Below are positions 46,514-57,420 of a stretch of DNA of 64,000 nucleotides, one piece after another (position 1 is the first letter of the stretch; each line of letters begins with the position of its first letter). A program made the translations under genes and the position numbers. This DNA comes from Megalopta genalis. Lineage: Eukaryota > Arthropoda > Insecta > Hymenoptera > Halictidae. The notes beneath the pieces are model-generated. The model had not been told where the DNA came from. It searched no databases and saw nothing but the letters and a program-made list of their open reading frames with translations. The DNA is taken from NCBI RefSeq assembly GCF_051020955.1, contig NC_135016.1, positions 12,046,001 through 12,110,000 on the forward strand, in the 5' to 3' direction.

Positions 46514-47756
46514 CTCTCCGTCTCTGGTCACCGCGAGTCGAGTCCTTGGAGAGCCAGCGGAATGCTTTTGGAACAATCTGCTCGAGAGCGGGGGCGACAA
46601 TCGCGCGAACAAAGACGCGCGAGTTTAAATATAGCCGGCGGCCGGCCGGGCTAAGTTTGTCTTTATTGAGGTTCATGCCTGTCCGCTTTCGACCTCGTTG
46701 CTTTGAAAACCGCCCACTCGATCGCATCCGTAACGCGCGCGCGTGATTGTCCCCCGTCGTCTTCTCTCTTTCTCTCTCTCTTTTTTTCTCTCTCCTCCTC
46801 CGGGTCGATTAAAATCGACGAGCCAAAGAGTTTTTCTCGGCGGCCGGGCTGTAACTCTCGCGATCGCCGAGAGGGTCGCCGCGTTTTCGCGCGCACGTGT
46901 ATGCAAATAAGGACGAGCTGGCTGAACGCGTGCATGCGACTGCGCGGAATAAAGGGAGTGCATAGATGCGTCAGTGGCGTGCGGCCGAGCCCGCAACCGC
47001 AGATAAAAGAGAATCGCGTGCACCGGAATACGAGAGCACGTCGAAACGCGGCAAAGTTGTTGCTCGGCCGGCCGGCTAACGACACGCTAAGGACGCGCCG
47101 CAAATATAGCGGCTTGTACATGCACGATCGCCGAATCTTTCGGTACGGCCGATTTATTTTACGAGCGGATCGGCCGGCCGTGCGGGAGAAAGGGAGCAGT
47201 CCCCGTTCCGAGAAGCTGCTGATACGTCTCGAGGGATCACGAACATGGATTGCTCCGTAATTGAAAAACCCTAGATGGCACGATTCCGCGTCGCCGTCTC
47301 TCCGCTACGCTTCGCTCCGCTCGGCTCGCCGTTTTATTAAATATCGGGACGGCGCGACGGGAACGCTTTGGATGGAAACTGTTTGACCGTTTCGGATCGC
47401 GAGCGACGTTTCCTTGGAACTAGATGCTAAGCGATGCGCCGAGTGACGGTTCATTAACACTTGGAACGAAGAGAGCAGTGCCCACGAGACGGGAGACGCG
47501 GGACGGCGGGGAGAGGCTCCTCTCCTTATCTCTCGGTTCGTTTCTGCGCGCGGCAGCCTGTTCTTTTCCTTTTTAAATCATAGGCGAGTCAACGACTCGA
47601 CAGAAGTGAGACGCGTTCCGTTGGATGGTTTCGACGACCAGGATGCGAGCCAATGAACCTATCCAGCAGCCTCATTATCGCCTCGAGTTTCCTACGAATC
47701 GGCCGAGCGACCGCCGTGCCCGGTCTTTTCGCTTCTCTCGACTCGCTTTGTCGAGC

Positions 47757-47812
47757 AGACCGAGCCGACTCGACTCGACTCGCCTCGACTCGACTCGCCT
47801 CGACTCGACGCG
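47757..47812. repeat. (GACTC)n pentanucleotide repeat
   Basis: CGACTCGACTCGCCTCGACT repeated with CGCCT variants. Confidence 0.85.
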
Positions 47813-48265
47813 AATGCGACGGACAAAACCCGCCCGGGCGATGCACACGCTCTTTATGCTTTTCTATGCGAAGTTCGAACAACGGCGTCGTAAAGGCGAC
47901 CGAATAATCGGAAACGTTTCCCGTCCGATCGTAAAGCAGCCTCGGCCTCGACGGCTCGCGATTCAGTCCTTATCAATCGATTCAAAATCGCGGCGGCGTT
48001 GACATGACTCGTCCGCGGTTAAATCATTGGCTCGACTCGGTTGGCCACGAGCGGTGACATGTTCCGTAGCCCTCTATCAGGACGAGTCTATTAAATCTGC
48101 AACAGGACGGAATGTCCACCTCGGCCATTACCATTCCGCCAAGTCGTAAGTTATCTTCGCTGACAGTGGGCGCGCATAGAAATGTCTTTGGCCGTGATAC
48201 CTCTTGACTTCTTCTTCTTCTTCTCTTTCTTCTTCTGGCTACTCTCGTTGCTCTTCTTTTGCTCG

Positions 48266-48268
48266 ATG

Positions 48269-48320
<52 letters not shown>
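48266..48320. repeat. (CT)n tract
   Basis: About 26 uninterrupted CT units. Confidence 0.95.
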
Positions 48321-48321
<1 letters not shown>

Positions 48322-49893
48322 CCCTGTTCTCCTTCTCGTTTCGCTCGAGGCCGTCTTTGGCCGCGCTGTCAGCCGCCGGCACCGGTATCAGTCTTTAGAA
48401 TCAATGCGCGCGACCCTTTTCGACCAAGCACCTCGCGCGCATCCCGTCCCCGCGAAATCTGTTCGGATCGTTAACAGGTCCCGGGTCTTTTTTCGGAGAG
48501 AATTCAACGGGGCCACGGGGCCCCGTATCCCATATTCCGCGGCGCGCAACGTTCGCGTAGCGCGTAAAGGGATTCGCAGCACGCCCGTTCCGCGGCGAGC
48601 GAAGGTCGCCATTTGGCATTCAACGATCCTGCCGTGGCTATCGAAGGTTCGGATTCGAAGAGGTACACACGCTGGTCGGGGGTCGTGGTGTAACCGATTC
48701 GTATAAAATTTGCATCGCATTCCAGCGAGCCGTTGCCGCTGCGAGTAATAGCGGCCGTCGTGCGTCGTTGCTAGATCTTTGAGGAGATCTCACCTCGGCA
48801 CCTCCGCGAAACTCGCGGACACGGACGACGAAGAAGGGACGCGGAGAAGATGCGGAGACGCCGAGGAGGCGAGACGAGGACGAGACGGGTTTGCTGGGGT
48901 ATATCGCTGGTCGGTCGCTGGTGCCGCGATGCTGGGTGCCGGTGCTGTTGCTTCGCCGGCGGAGCAGCACGAAAAACAGGTAGAAGAAGGTGGAAGAAAA
49001 CCGGCAGCCCTTCGCTCGTCCCTCTTTTCGAGTGCTTCCAATTCTCTCGCTAGCCATAAAGGTTTTGTTGCGGCCGGATCGCCGTCGAGTTGAACGGTAA
49101 ATCAAGATGGTTGCTTTACGTAATGGAGTTGCACCGGCCACATCTTAATTAGGAAAAATCTGGAAGCACATCCGTTTCGAGCTCGCCGATCCTAGGTGGA
49201 GTTAAGGCGCCCATTGCATTCTCATTAACCGTCCGCTTTTGAACGCAACCCGTGCACCGCACGGCGAATCGCTCGTTACACTATTTATCTTGGGCCTCTG
49301 TTTCGCAGAAAGCGGGCCCCGTGTGTACGTAATAATACAACCGCGGGCCCGGTATCTACGCAACATCTATCCACGGCTTTTCAATATGCGCGCTTCTAAA
49401 TACCCTGTTTAAACGTTGTGTGCGTCCGTCCCGCTCCTTTTTCCTGTTACACTGTCGGAGAACGCGGAAACGCCGCCGACGTTTTATTAATAATCGGAGC
49501 GCCCGCGCAGTGCGTTTGTCCCGCGGACGAGAATAGAAAAATCGATTTCATTCTTCGTACACGTCCGGCTGTTTATCCCTCGCGAGGCGTGGCTAGGTCA
49601 ACTTTGACCCAGAGGATCTCACATTAGCCGACGGGTCAGCAGTTTATTTCGTTTGCGATCGTTTAGTTTGCGAATTTAGAACAACGCCGATAATAAGTAA
49701 TGTTGGAATAACGCTCGTTGAAATAATACTGTTACAAAGCAATGTAAAACAGCAGCTTTTACTGTGCGTAAATCTGGTATTAAATCGGCAAATAAATAAA
49801 ACTAATTGCTTTTGCACAACAGAATGTTTAATAAGGTTATGCAGGAAATATTAAATATTGAATTGAATTGTTGAACAATTCAACATTTATATA

Positions 49894-50534
49894 CAGGGTA
49901 TCCAAAAATTATCGTATTTCCGAGAAATGAGGGGTTCCTGAGGTCATTTGAAGCAACTTTTTCCTTAGCGAAAACGCGATCCGCGGCTTTGTTTACGAGT
50001 TATTAACGAAAAACAGTGACCAATGAGAGGCGATGGCGCCAAGTTCGAGAACCCGCAACACGTGGCTTTGACAGAAGATCGGGATGGATTCGAGCCGTGT
50101 TCGAAGTATTGAACAAGTCACGGAGCGTGAATTTTCCGGACATTTTTTACTACATAACAGTGATATTTTTAAGAAAAACGCTGTTCACCTTTACTTTAGA
50201 ACGTCTGAAGAATATTTACTAATTTTTCGAAGCCGAAATAGTAAGTAGTTTAACTGTGACAGCCGTTTTAATTATTAATTGAGCCGATTACAGTGAAGAT
50301 TAATAATAAGAAAAGCTCACGTAATAATCAATAAGTCAAACTCACGCAAAAGATATTTTCGTTTCAATAATTCCGTATTCAAACAGAATTCTACGAACGA
50401 TTCGCAAAGCTAATTCAATAATAAGTCGCGTCAAAGAACATGACGGATATGTATATTTAAGAATTGTGAAGAATGACCTCAGCTACACCCGTACAGCACA
50501 TTTCCGTAATGCGAGATATTTTTGGGACACCCCG
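49894..50534. mobile_element. Family D element with unrelated middle
   Basis: Begins CAGGGTATCCAAAAATTATC and ends GAGATATTTTTGGGACACCCCG, TA on both sides. The left arm to 50044 matches other family D copies, including GTGACCAATGAGAGGCGA. Sequence 50045-50470 replaces the usual CCAAT core and right arm and is unrecognised. Confidence 0.7.
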
Positions 50535-50539
50535 TATAT

Positions 50540-51249
50540 TAATCATGTAAGTAAGCGAAAAGTATCGTTCGCGGCAAACACCAATTAGTACCTTTTAATC
50601 ATTTTGTTTTTAAACTTACAGTGAACTAGTAGAATACTTAAATAGTTCTACTCTCTTGATATAACATCACAAATGTTATATTAAAACTTCGCTGCTTGTA
50701 ATTGCCTGTCATATTATTATGATTATTGTTAAAATCAGTGAAAATGACGGTATTCCGGTACAAGCTCGGTAATTGGGGCCCTTGTCCTATACTTAATGAT
50801 GGAATCGACACCGATGATATTTAGTCAATTCAATGCCAAAGTACTTAATAACGGGTATCGATATGTATCGAAATTTTAGATACTTAGTATCGCTCGTCAA
50901 TAAATCGACGTTCCTTTGATACTTCCTGAAAGTATCGATATCCGTTTGATACTTCACGAACGAATCGATACATAACGGAATTGTAAATACCTGTTTAATA
51001 ACATGCGTTATTAATTATACTCATTTGATGCTGCATCGAATTATCTTAGTAAACGGAGTTACGTTTTCTTAATTGGAGAAAATAGTTGTAACATCATTAC
51101 CATAGAAAGAATTCCCATTGATTTTATCGATTGCTACTTCCTTGTGTGTGCCGCATTAGTATTTATACTTTCGTTCTATGTAAATTGATACTTTCGTAAA
51201 AAATTTACACACACGAGAGAGCGTACCAGTATTGGCATTCTTGTACAAG
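50540..51249. other. AT-rich sequence leading into the TATCGATA array
   Basis: Contains scattered GTATCGATAT and TATCGATATCC motifs from 50860 to 51010 that look like decayed units of the array. Confidence 0.4.
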
Positions 51250-52612
51250 TATTAATTAGGTATCGATATTCCTGTAAATGTGTATCGGTCAGGTAACGAT
51301 ATTCGGTCAGGTAAATTTTTCGGTCAGGTATAGATATTCCCGCAAATGTATCGGTCAGGTATCGACATTCCCGTAAATGTATCGGTTAGGTATCGATATT
51401 CCTGTAAATGTATCGGTCAGGTATCGATATTCCCGTAAATGTATAAGTCAAGCATCGATATTTCCGTAAATGTATCGGTCAGATATCGATATTCCCGTAA
51501 ATGTATCGGTTAGGTATTGACATTCCCGTAAATGTATCGGTCAAGTATCGATATTCCCGTAAATGTATCGGTCAGGTATCGATATTCCCGTGAATGTATA
51601 AGTCAAGCATCGATATTTCTGTAAATGTATCGATCAGGTATCGATGTTCCCGTAAATGTATAAGTCAAGCATCGATATTTCCGTAAATGTATCGGTCAGA
51701 TATCGATATTCCCGTAAATGTATCGGTTAGGTATTGACATTCCCGTAAATATATCAGTTAGCTATCGATATTCCTGTAAATGTATCGGTCAGGTATCGAT
51801 ATTCCCGTAAATGTATCGGTCAGATATCGATATTCCCGTAAATGTATAAGTCAAGCATCGATATTTCCATAAATGTATCGGTCAGATATCGATATTCCCG
51901 TAAATGTATCGGTTAGGTATTGACATTCCCGTAAATGCATCGGTCAAGTATCGATATTCCCGTAAATGCATCGGTTAGGTATCAATATTTCCGTAAATAT
52001 ATCAGTTAGGTATCGATATTCCTGTAAATGTATTAGTCAGGTATCGATATTTCCGTGAATATATCAGTAAGGTATCGATATTTCTGTAAATGTATCGATC
52101 AGGTATCGATGTTCCCGTAAATGTATCAGTCAGGTATCGATATTCCCGTAAATGTATCCGTCAGGTATCGATATTCCCGTAAATATATCGGTTAGGTATC
52201 AATATTTCCGTAAATATATCAGTTAGCTATCGATATTCCTGTAAATGTATTAGTCAGGTATCGATATTTCCGTAAATATATCAGTTAGGTATCGATATTT
52301 CTGTAAATGTATCGATCAGGTATCGATGTTCCCGTAAATGTATAAGTCAAGCATCGATATTTCCGTAAATGTATCGGTCAGATATCGATATTCCCGTAAA
52401 TGTATCGGTTAGGTATTGACATTCCCGTAAATATATCAGTTAGCTATCGATATTCCTGTAAATGTATCGGTCAGGTATCGATATTCCCGTAAATGTATCA
52501 GTCAGTTATCGAGGATCCCGTAAATGTATCGGCCAGGTATCGATATTCCCGTAAATATATCGGTCAAGTATCGATATTCTCGTAAATGTATAAGTCAGGT
52601 ATCGATATTTTA
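51250..52612. repeat. 31-bp minisatellite rich in TATCGATA
   Basis: The unit ATCGGTCAGGTATCGATATT + CCCGTAAATGT is 31 bp, about 43 copies. By eye about 26 contain a perfect TATCGATA. Variants such as TATAAGTCAAGCATCGATAT and GGTATTGACATTCCCG recur in a fixed order about 71 bp apart, at 51442/51513, 51659/51731, 51845/51916 and 52341/52411, showing a 93-bp higher-order block copied at least four times. Confidence 0.95.
51250..52612. promoter_or_regulatory. Possible DREF/BEAF-type binding-site cluster
   Basis: TATCGATA is the fly DRE bound by DREF, and CGATA is bound by BEAF-32. The cluster ends about 360 bp before the start codon of the only supported gene. Regulatory function is inference; the array may simply be satellite. 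Confidence 0.35.
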
Positions 52613-52897
52613 GACCAAGTATTGAAGAGCCATCGATCCTGTTTGATACCTGCATCTTTGATACGATACAATATTGGATCGAAATTTATCAACTGGCATC
52701 AATAGGTATCGACGCGGTATCGGTCTGAACCCTAATTATACACCCATCGAAATCGAAATTGACATCGAAATCGAAATTGGTTCGGCGATAGATTCGCGTA
52801 GGGGGGTCGCGATCGTTCGTTGTCGAAATCCCGCCGAGTTCTGTACGCGCAACTCGCACGGCGAGGTCGCTGGTTTTGGTCCCTCGGGGTTACCAAG

Positions 52898-52945
52898 ATG
52901 AACGTTGGTCCAAATTTACGTGGAGTAATCAGTTACGCTCATTAA
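52898..52945 (+). other. Short upstream open frame (15 codons)
   Basis: ATG at 52898 to TAA at 52943, ending 25 bp before the main ATG. If the transcript starts upstream of it, it could lower translation. The transcription start is unknown. Confidence 0.3.
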
Positions 52946-52970
52946 GCTACCTGTTAACGACACCGCTGCG

Positions 52971-55434
52971 ATGGCTTCGGAGACGGATGGCGAGACCTCG
53001 ACTCTCGAGCGCCTGCATCGAGAAGTACAGTGCATAATGTCATTACGATACGGCTAACCCTCGCGGTGCTGACTTTGTTACGACGCAGGCGATCGCTTGT
53101 CTGGAAACGTTCCCGGCCAAGATCATCGAACTGAACGACCACGTGAACAAGTACATGCCAGACTCTGTCAGGACCAGCAGATACATCGAGAATGCTTCCA
53201 GCCGGAAAGCCAAGTGTCACTCGACTCTGTCCAGCATCGCGAGGAATTGGGAATCGAACAGCGTTTTGGATTACGGTAGCGCGATTAACGGCGATCCGAT
53301 TGTTTTTAGTCTTATCTATTCGTTATTTATTTATTGACACGTTCTACGCGCGGGACAGGTACCAACACCTTTCTGAAAATTTACTTGTATTTGTTTCTGT
53401 TACATATTCGAAAGTCCTAATGATTCTCGTTATATATACTCGTTAAAAAATCGTATTGTTACTTTCGAAAATGATTAAATATTTTTTAAAAAGTGGATTT
53501 TTTCAAACTTCACTGGTTTTCTCTCGCTGGGCGTGTAAGCTCAATCTGTGATCCTCACAAAATGTATTAAACGAGAAAAATTAAATTAAAAATTAAATTA
53601 AATTAAATTCTATGATCTAAATGACACTTATATCATTTAGATCACAGAATCTAATACAAATTAATAATTCAGTTGGAGAGTGCACAGTGCAAATTGCGTC
53701 GGAGGATTTGATGATCACAGAAAAAAATTAATGTCGTCGCTGTAAAAGCTCGCATTTCTAATACTTCCGTCGATACAATTACGCCGGCCGTAAAGGAGGG
53801 GACACGAAGTTAAAAAATTGCGCTTCGAATATCAGGGACGGTTATCAAACCGTTTATCAGTTTATGTGTGCAGAAACAAGATCGAGAGCATAGCACGACG
53901 GCGTTCGTGAGACATTAAATTAAAATAGCTTGAAATATGCGCATAGTCATGATCAGACGAAGATAAGGACAGCTGGTGTACAGGGTGTCCTGTAATTGGC
54001 GGTACAATCGGATAGGCGCCGATTCTAAAAAATAAGTCGAAAATATAGACTACATTGTATACATTCAATGGCTCCGTTTTCGAGAACAAGCGGATTGAAA
54101 AACTAATACTATTGAAAAGGAATCAAGTGGCGCGTCTGGTCATGACAAACCAATTCTACTTCTCGTCGTACAAGCCACGCGCACTTGACGCATCTTAAAA
54201 CTGTTTCCTCGAAACCAGAGCCTTAAATGAAAAAATGTTATTCTTCTTTTTCGACTTATTTCTTACCGTTATCCTATAAATCAGCCCCTATCCGGTTGTA
54301 TTACCAATTACATGACACCCTGTATAATAACAAGGCGCGTTTTTGACTGCGCCAATTTGCAAGCGCAGTATCGAGCTACAGTCCCTTGCCGATGTACGAC
54401 CGCGGACGACACGGAGTTTGGAAGAGAAGATGCTACAGAGGACGAGGATTCTCCGGGTCCGGCGTGCGACGTCGACCGGGCCCGTTGGGCCAGCTGCTGG
54501 CCTTTCTGTTCGGCAGCCTGGCGAGCTGCACCAAGAAAATTGTGATCGGCCCGTCGCAGTACATCGTCGACAACGTGATCGCGGTCTTATTCCGAAGGTA
54601 AAGACTCCCCGGGGAACTGTTATCTCGCGCGGCAGATAAAGCTCGTTTGAAATCGGCGAACAGACGCGAGCTGAGGCACGCCCGGTGCGGTCCTTCGCCG
54701 AATTGGGACAGCTCTCTCTCGACTTACGTGACCACGGCCAAGAAGGACACCACGATCATTGGAAATCTTATCGATATCATGCGACCGGCCACGGTGAAAC
54801 TGATCGCCGACACCACCGCCGTAAGTGGATTTTCGAGTCTCCGCGCCGGGACCGAGCTGACCGACCGTTTTCTTCTCGCGATCAGTTGAAACGCTGGCTG
54901 CAAGCGGTCGCGTTCGACAACGGGCCGTCGAAGCCGGCCGACGAGCCGAAGCCGAATTCGGCGCCGACGTTGACGCCGATCGTCGAGATGCTGACGAACG
55001 CGACCCGCAGAATCGAGACCATCGATTGCTGGGCCTACGAGCTGTTCTTCCATCTCAAGTATCTCCAAGTGAATCGCGCGCCACGCACCGCCGACAAAGT
55101 AATCCTTTACGCTAATTGTAGCCGTTACGTTCCCCGTTTCCATGCCGCGGTGAACGCGCGCTCGCTTCCCTTTCGAACCAACGCGACCGTAACGACAATT
55201 TTCAATCGCCGTTCCCCAGCTCGTTAACGCCACTTTCGATTCGTCCAGGTGGCGAACCAGGCGGAGGCGGCGACCAAGCCTTCCGATGTGATCCACGCGA
55301 ACCTCTGGCACCGTCTGGTCCAGCTCCGCGACAATTACATCATCCTCTACGACACGCTGCAGACCTTCGACAAGGAGCAGGACCTCGATACGGAGAACCA
55401 ATTGGAAACGTCCCAGGCATCGATCAGTATTTAG
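52971..55434 (+). CDS. Divergent PA28/REG-like (proteasome activator) gene, six exons
   Basis: Exons: 52971-53024, 53089-53275, 54369-54597, 54712-54820, 54886-55098, 55249-55434; about 325 aa. Introns of 64, 1093, 114, 65 and 150 bp are GT-AG; intron 1 has GGCTAAC, a branch-point-like motif. Phases match at every junction. Weakest points: the exon 2 donor (GTAGCG) and the exon 3 acceptor, whose first 40 codons are Arg/Gly-rich (KRRCYRGRG, VRRRPG). Residues 26-40 (FPAKIIELND) resemble the FPxKIxELN helix near the N-terminus of PA28/REG; exon 4 (GNLIDIMRPATVKLI), exon 5 (ALKRWLQ) and exon 6 (NLWHRLVQLRDNYIILYD) follow the order and spacing of the PA28 C-terminal helical domain, including the tryptophan and an LRxxYxxLxD-like motif about 35 residues from the end. 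PA28 proteins form heptamers that open the 20S proteasome. The expected activation loop after the tryptophan is replaced by a Pro-rich stretch (GPSKPADEPKPNSAPT). Alternative: a perilipin-like protein, since part of exon 5 also resembles insect Lsd-1. Gene model fairly sure, family assignment tentative. Confidence 0.6.
53981..54322. mobile_element. TA-flanked MITE in intron 2 (342 bp)
   Basis: Begins CAGGGTGTCCTGTAATTGGC and ends CCAATTACATGACACCCTG. GTACAATCGGATAGGCGC is mirrored by GCCCCTATCCGGTTGTA, and AAATAAGTCGAAAA by TTTTCGACTTATTT. It ends 46 bp before the exon 3 acceptor. Confidence 0.85.
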
Positions 55435-55479
55435 CCGGGATCGAAGAGGTTCCGAAAATGACCGTTTCAAAGAGCTGCA

Positions 55480-56173
55480 CTGTGTGATGCATCTTAACGT
55501 TTGCACCTAAGTATCTCTTCCAGTAGCGATGTTGCAGAAATTGTTCTCGCGTGAAGCTCGACTGATATCGAATGACGGAAACGATGCAAGAAGGAGCTTC
55601 TTTTCAAGGTTATTTTTGTCGGAGTTTTCAAAATCGTCGATGTTGATTTGCATGTATGTGTGCATATTTTTTATATTGCATCCTGTTGCATTGCATGCTA
55701 TCGCATTCGTATTTAAAGCTTGGGATATCGGCAGACAATAATTTCACGTTTCGTTTTAATGTTTGAAGTCGAAGTTCGTTTCGAAATCAAGTCATTATTC
55801 ATGCTGTCAGAAGATATGAACTTGCATGCAAATTAACATCGATGACCTTGAAAATTTAGGGGACAAAATTACCTTGGAAAAAGATTACTTTCTGCATCGT
55901 ATTTGTCTCTTGATACCAGTCGAATTCCCAATCCGCTCAAGGAGGAGATATGTACAGTAAATTCTCCCTAATTGACGCTCAGATTGTGCACAAAAATGAA
56001 CAATTTGGGAAGAGGAATTTTTTACAGTTGTTGACAAACGGTGACTATAAAAACGAGCAGCAAGGCTCGAATAATCGTATCGCCTCTTCTCAAATTGTCC
56101 ATTTTTGTGTACAATCTGTGCGTCAATTAGGGAAAATTGACTGTAAATAGAAACGTTTAGGTGTACCACCCTG
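55480..56173. mobile_element. Family H element carrying a family A MITE
   Basis: The left end (CTTAACGTTTGCACCTAAGT) and right end (AAACGTTTAGGTGTACCACC, then CTG before TA) are inverted. The inner arms GTCGATGTTGATTTGCATG and CATGCAAATTAACATCGATG also mirror. It starts about 45 bp after the stop codon at 55434, so the gene's 3' UTR probably enters it. No AATAAA is seen between the stop and 55950. Confidence 0.7.
55955..56143. mobile_element. Family A MITE nested in family H (189 bp)
   Basis: TA-flanked CAGTAAATTCTCCCTAATTG to CAATTAGGGAAAATTGACTG. The left central arm is deleted (GAGGAATTTTTTACAGTTG). Confidence 0.85.
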
Positions 56174-56174
56174 T

Positions 56175-56635
56175 ATATCGGTACAATTACGAAATCGAAA
56201 CAGTTACGAAGAACCAAAAAGATCACGTAACTGTTATAAAGTCTATCGGTTCCGGCTTATGCCAGTTTCGGTTCTGGTTCTTCAGAACCGATATTATGTC
56301 GGTTCTATAACTGTTATTATTCGGTTCTGGGTTTCGATCATGCATTTCGCATATAATTCTATTTTACTCAATAAATACATTGACACAATAAAAATATTTA
56401 AGTCGAAAATTATAATAATAATATTGATAGTTCACTGATGTCAACGGGAAGAAACATTTGTTGCATAGTATACAGTAAAAAATAAGATCACATATATAAA
56501 TATGATATAATAATATAATAATACAATAATATAATAATATAATAATATAATAATATAATAATATAATAATATAATAACATAAATATGATCACATATATTT
56601 ACAATAGTTTCTGTTACAGTTATGGAACCAATATA
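56175..56635. repeat. CGGTTC-rich and ATA microsatellite sequence
   Basis: GGTTCTGG/CAGAACCGA motifs recur at 56245-56330 and again past the family D element (57006-57030). ATAATAATA microsatellite at 56505-56578. Confidence 0.6.
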
Positions 56636-57000
56636 CAGGGTGTCCCAAAAATGTCTCGCAATCCGAAAGTGGCAAGTTCCTGAGGTCATTTGAAGCAACT
56701 TTTTCCTTCACAAAACTTTTCTCCGAGACACGATTAACGAGTTATTAACGAAAAACAGTGACCAATAAGAGGCGAGCTCAGCTGGCACGAGGCAACCGAG
56801 CCAATGAGCGGAACTGGGCTTCGTGCGCTGATTGGCTGGGCCGCCTCGCGTCAGCCGTACTCGATTCTTATTGGTCACTGTTTTTCGTTAATAACTCGTT
56901 AACGGTGCCTCGGAGGAAAGTTTTGTAAAGGAAGAAGTTGCTTCAAATGATCTGAGGAACCCGCCATTTCTGGATTGCGAAACATTTTTGGGACACTCTG
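56636..57000. mobile_element. Family D, complete copy (365 bp)
   Basis: TA-flanked. Begins CAGGGTGTCCCAAAAATGTC and ends AAACATTTTTGGGACACTCTG. The arms are inverted over at least 130 bp. The core has four CCAAT boxes: two forward (GACCAATAAG, GCCAATGAG) and two reverse (GATTGGCTG, TATTGGTCA), placed symmetrically. Confidence 0.85.
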
Positions 57001-57049
57001 TAATATGGGTTCTGCAGGACCGAACCCGAAACCGATATACAGTAAATTC

Positions 57050-57420
57050 TTCCCAATTGTCCTTCAGCTTGTCATAAATGCATAAAATCCGCAGTCTATA
57101 ACTCTTACAACGTCAACTTATCAAAAGCTTATATCATCTCGAGCTACAATTACCCCTAAAAGTAAAAACAACGATTGATAAACCTAATACAGTAAATTCT
57201 CCCTAATTGATGCTGAAATTTTACACAAAAATGGACCATTTGGGAAGAGCAGATACGATTATTCGATGCTCCTTTTAATAATTACCAATTGTCAACAACT
57301 ATAAAATAATATATATCGTACAATATATAATTATAAATCGTAAATACATAATCGTATCTCCTCTTCCCAAATCGTCCAATTTTCTTTACAAGCAGAAGGA
57401 CAATTGGGGAGAATTTACTG
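57050..57420. mobile_element. AGACTGCGG end, shared spacer and family A MITE (composite)
   Basis: 57050-57075 is a family A-type end (CAGTAAATTCTTCCCAATTG), 57076-57098 holds ATGCATAAAATCCGCAGTCT, 57099-57189 is the inverted match of 30816-30912, and 57190-57420 is a family A MITE with an enlarged AT loop. The same order, inverted, occurs at 30600-30935. Confidence 0.75.

Larger units (their letters stand above)
45810..49890. other. Long CpG-rich unique segment, no gene found
   Basis: Frames up to 185 codons on both strands without domains. Includes (CT)n tracts at 46376-46510, 46760-46800 and 48266-48320, a CTT tract at 48210-48235 and a GACTC repeat at 47757-47812. GC content, frame overlap and absence of splice-consistent phases argue against exons, but a small exon could be missed. 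Confidence 0.4.

Noticed and set aside
46304..46654. Frames with long RERE or SLSL runs
   Set aside because: Translations of the (CT)n tract.
51250..52612. CRISPR-like or origin iteron array
   Set aside because: Units abut without spacers and vary by drift; no cas or replication genes, and the surroundings have introns.
54724..55506. 260-codon minus-strand frame opposite the PA28-like gene
   Set aside because: Antisense shadow of exons 4-6; it crosses introns and has no recognisable motif, while the plus strand gives phase-consistent exons.
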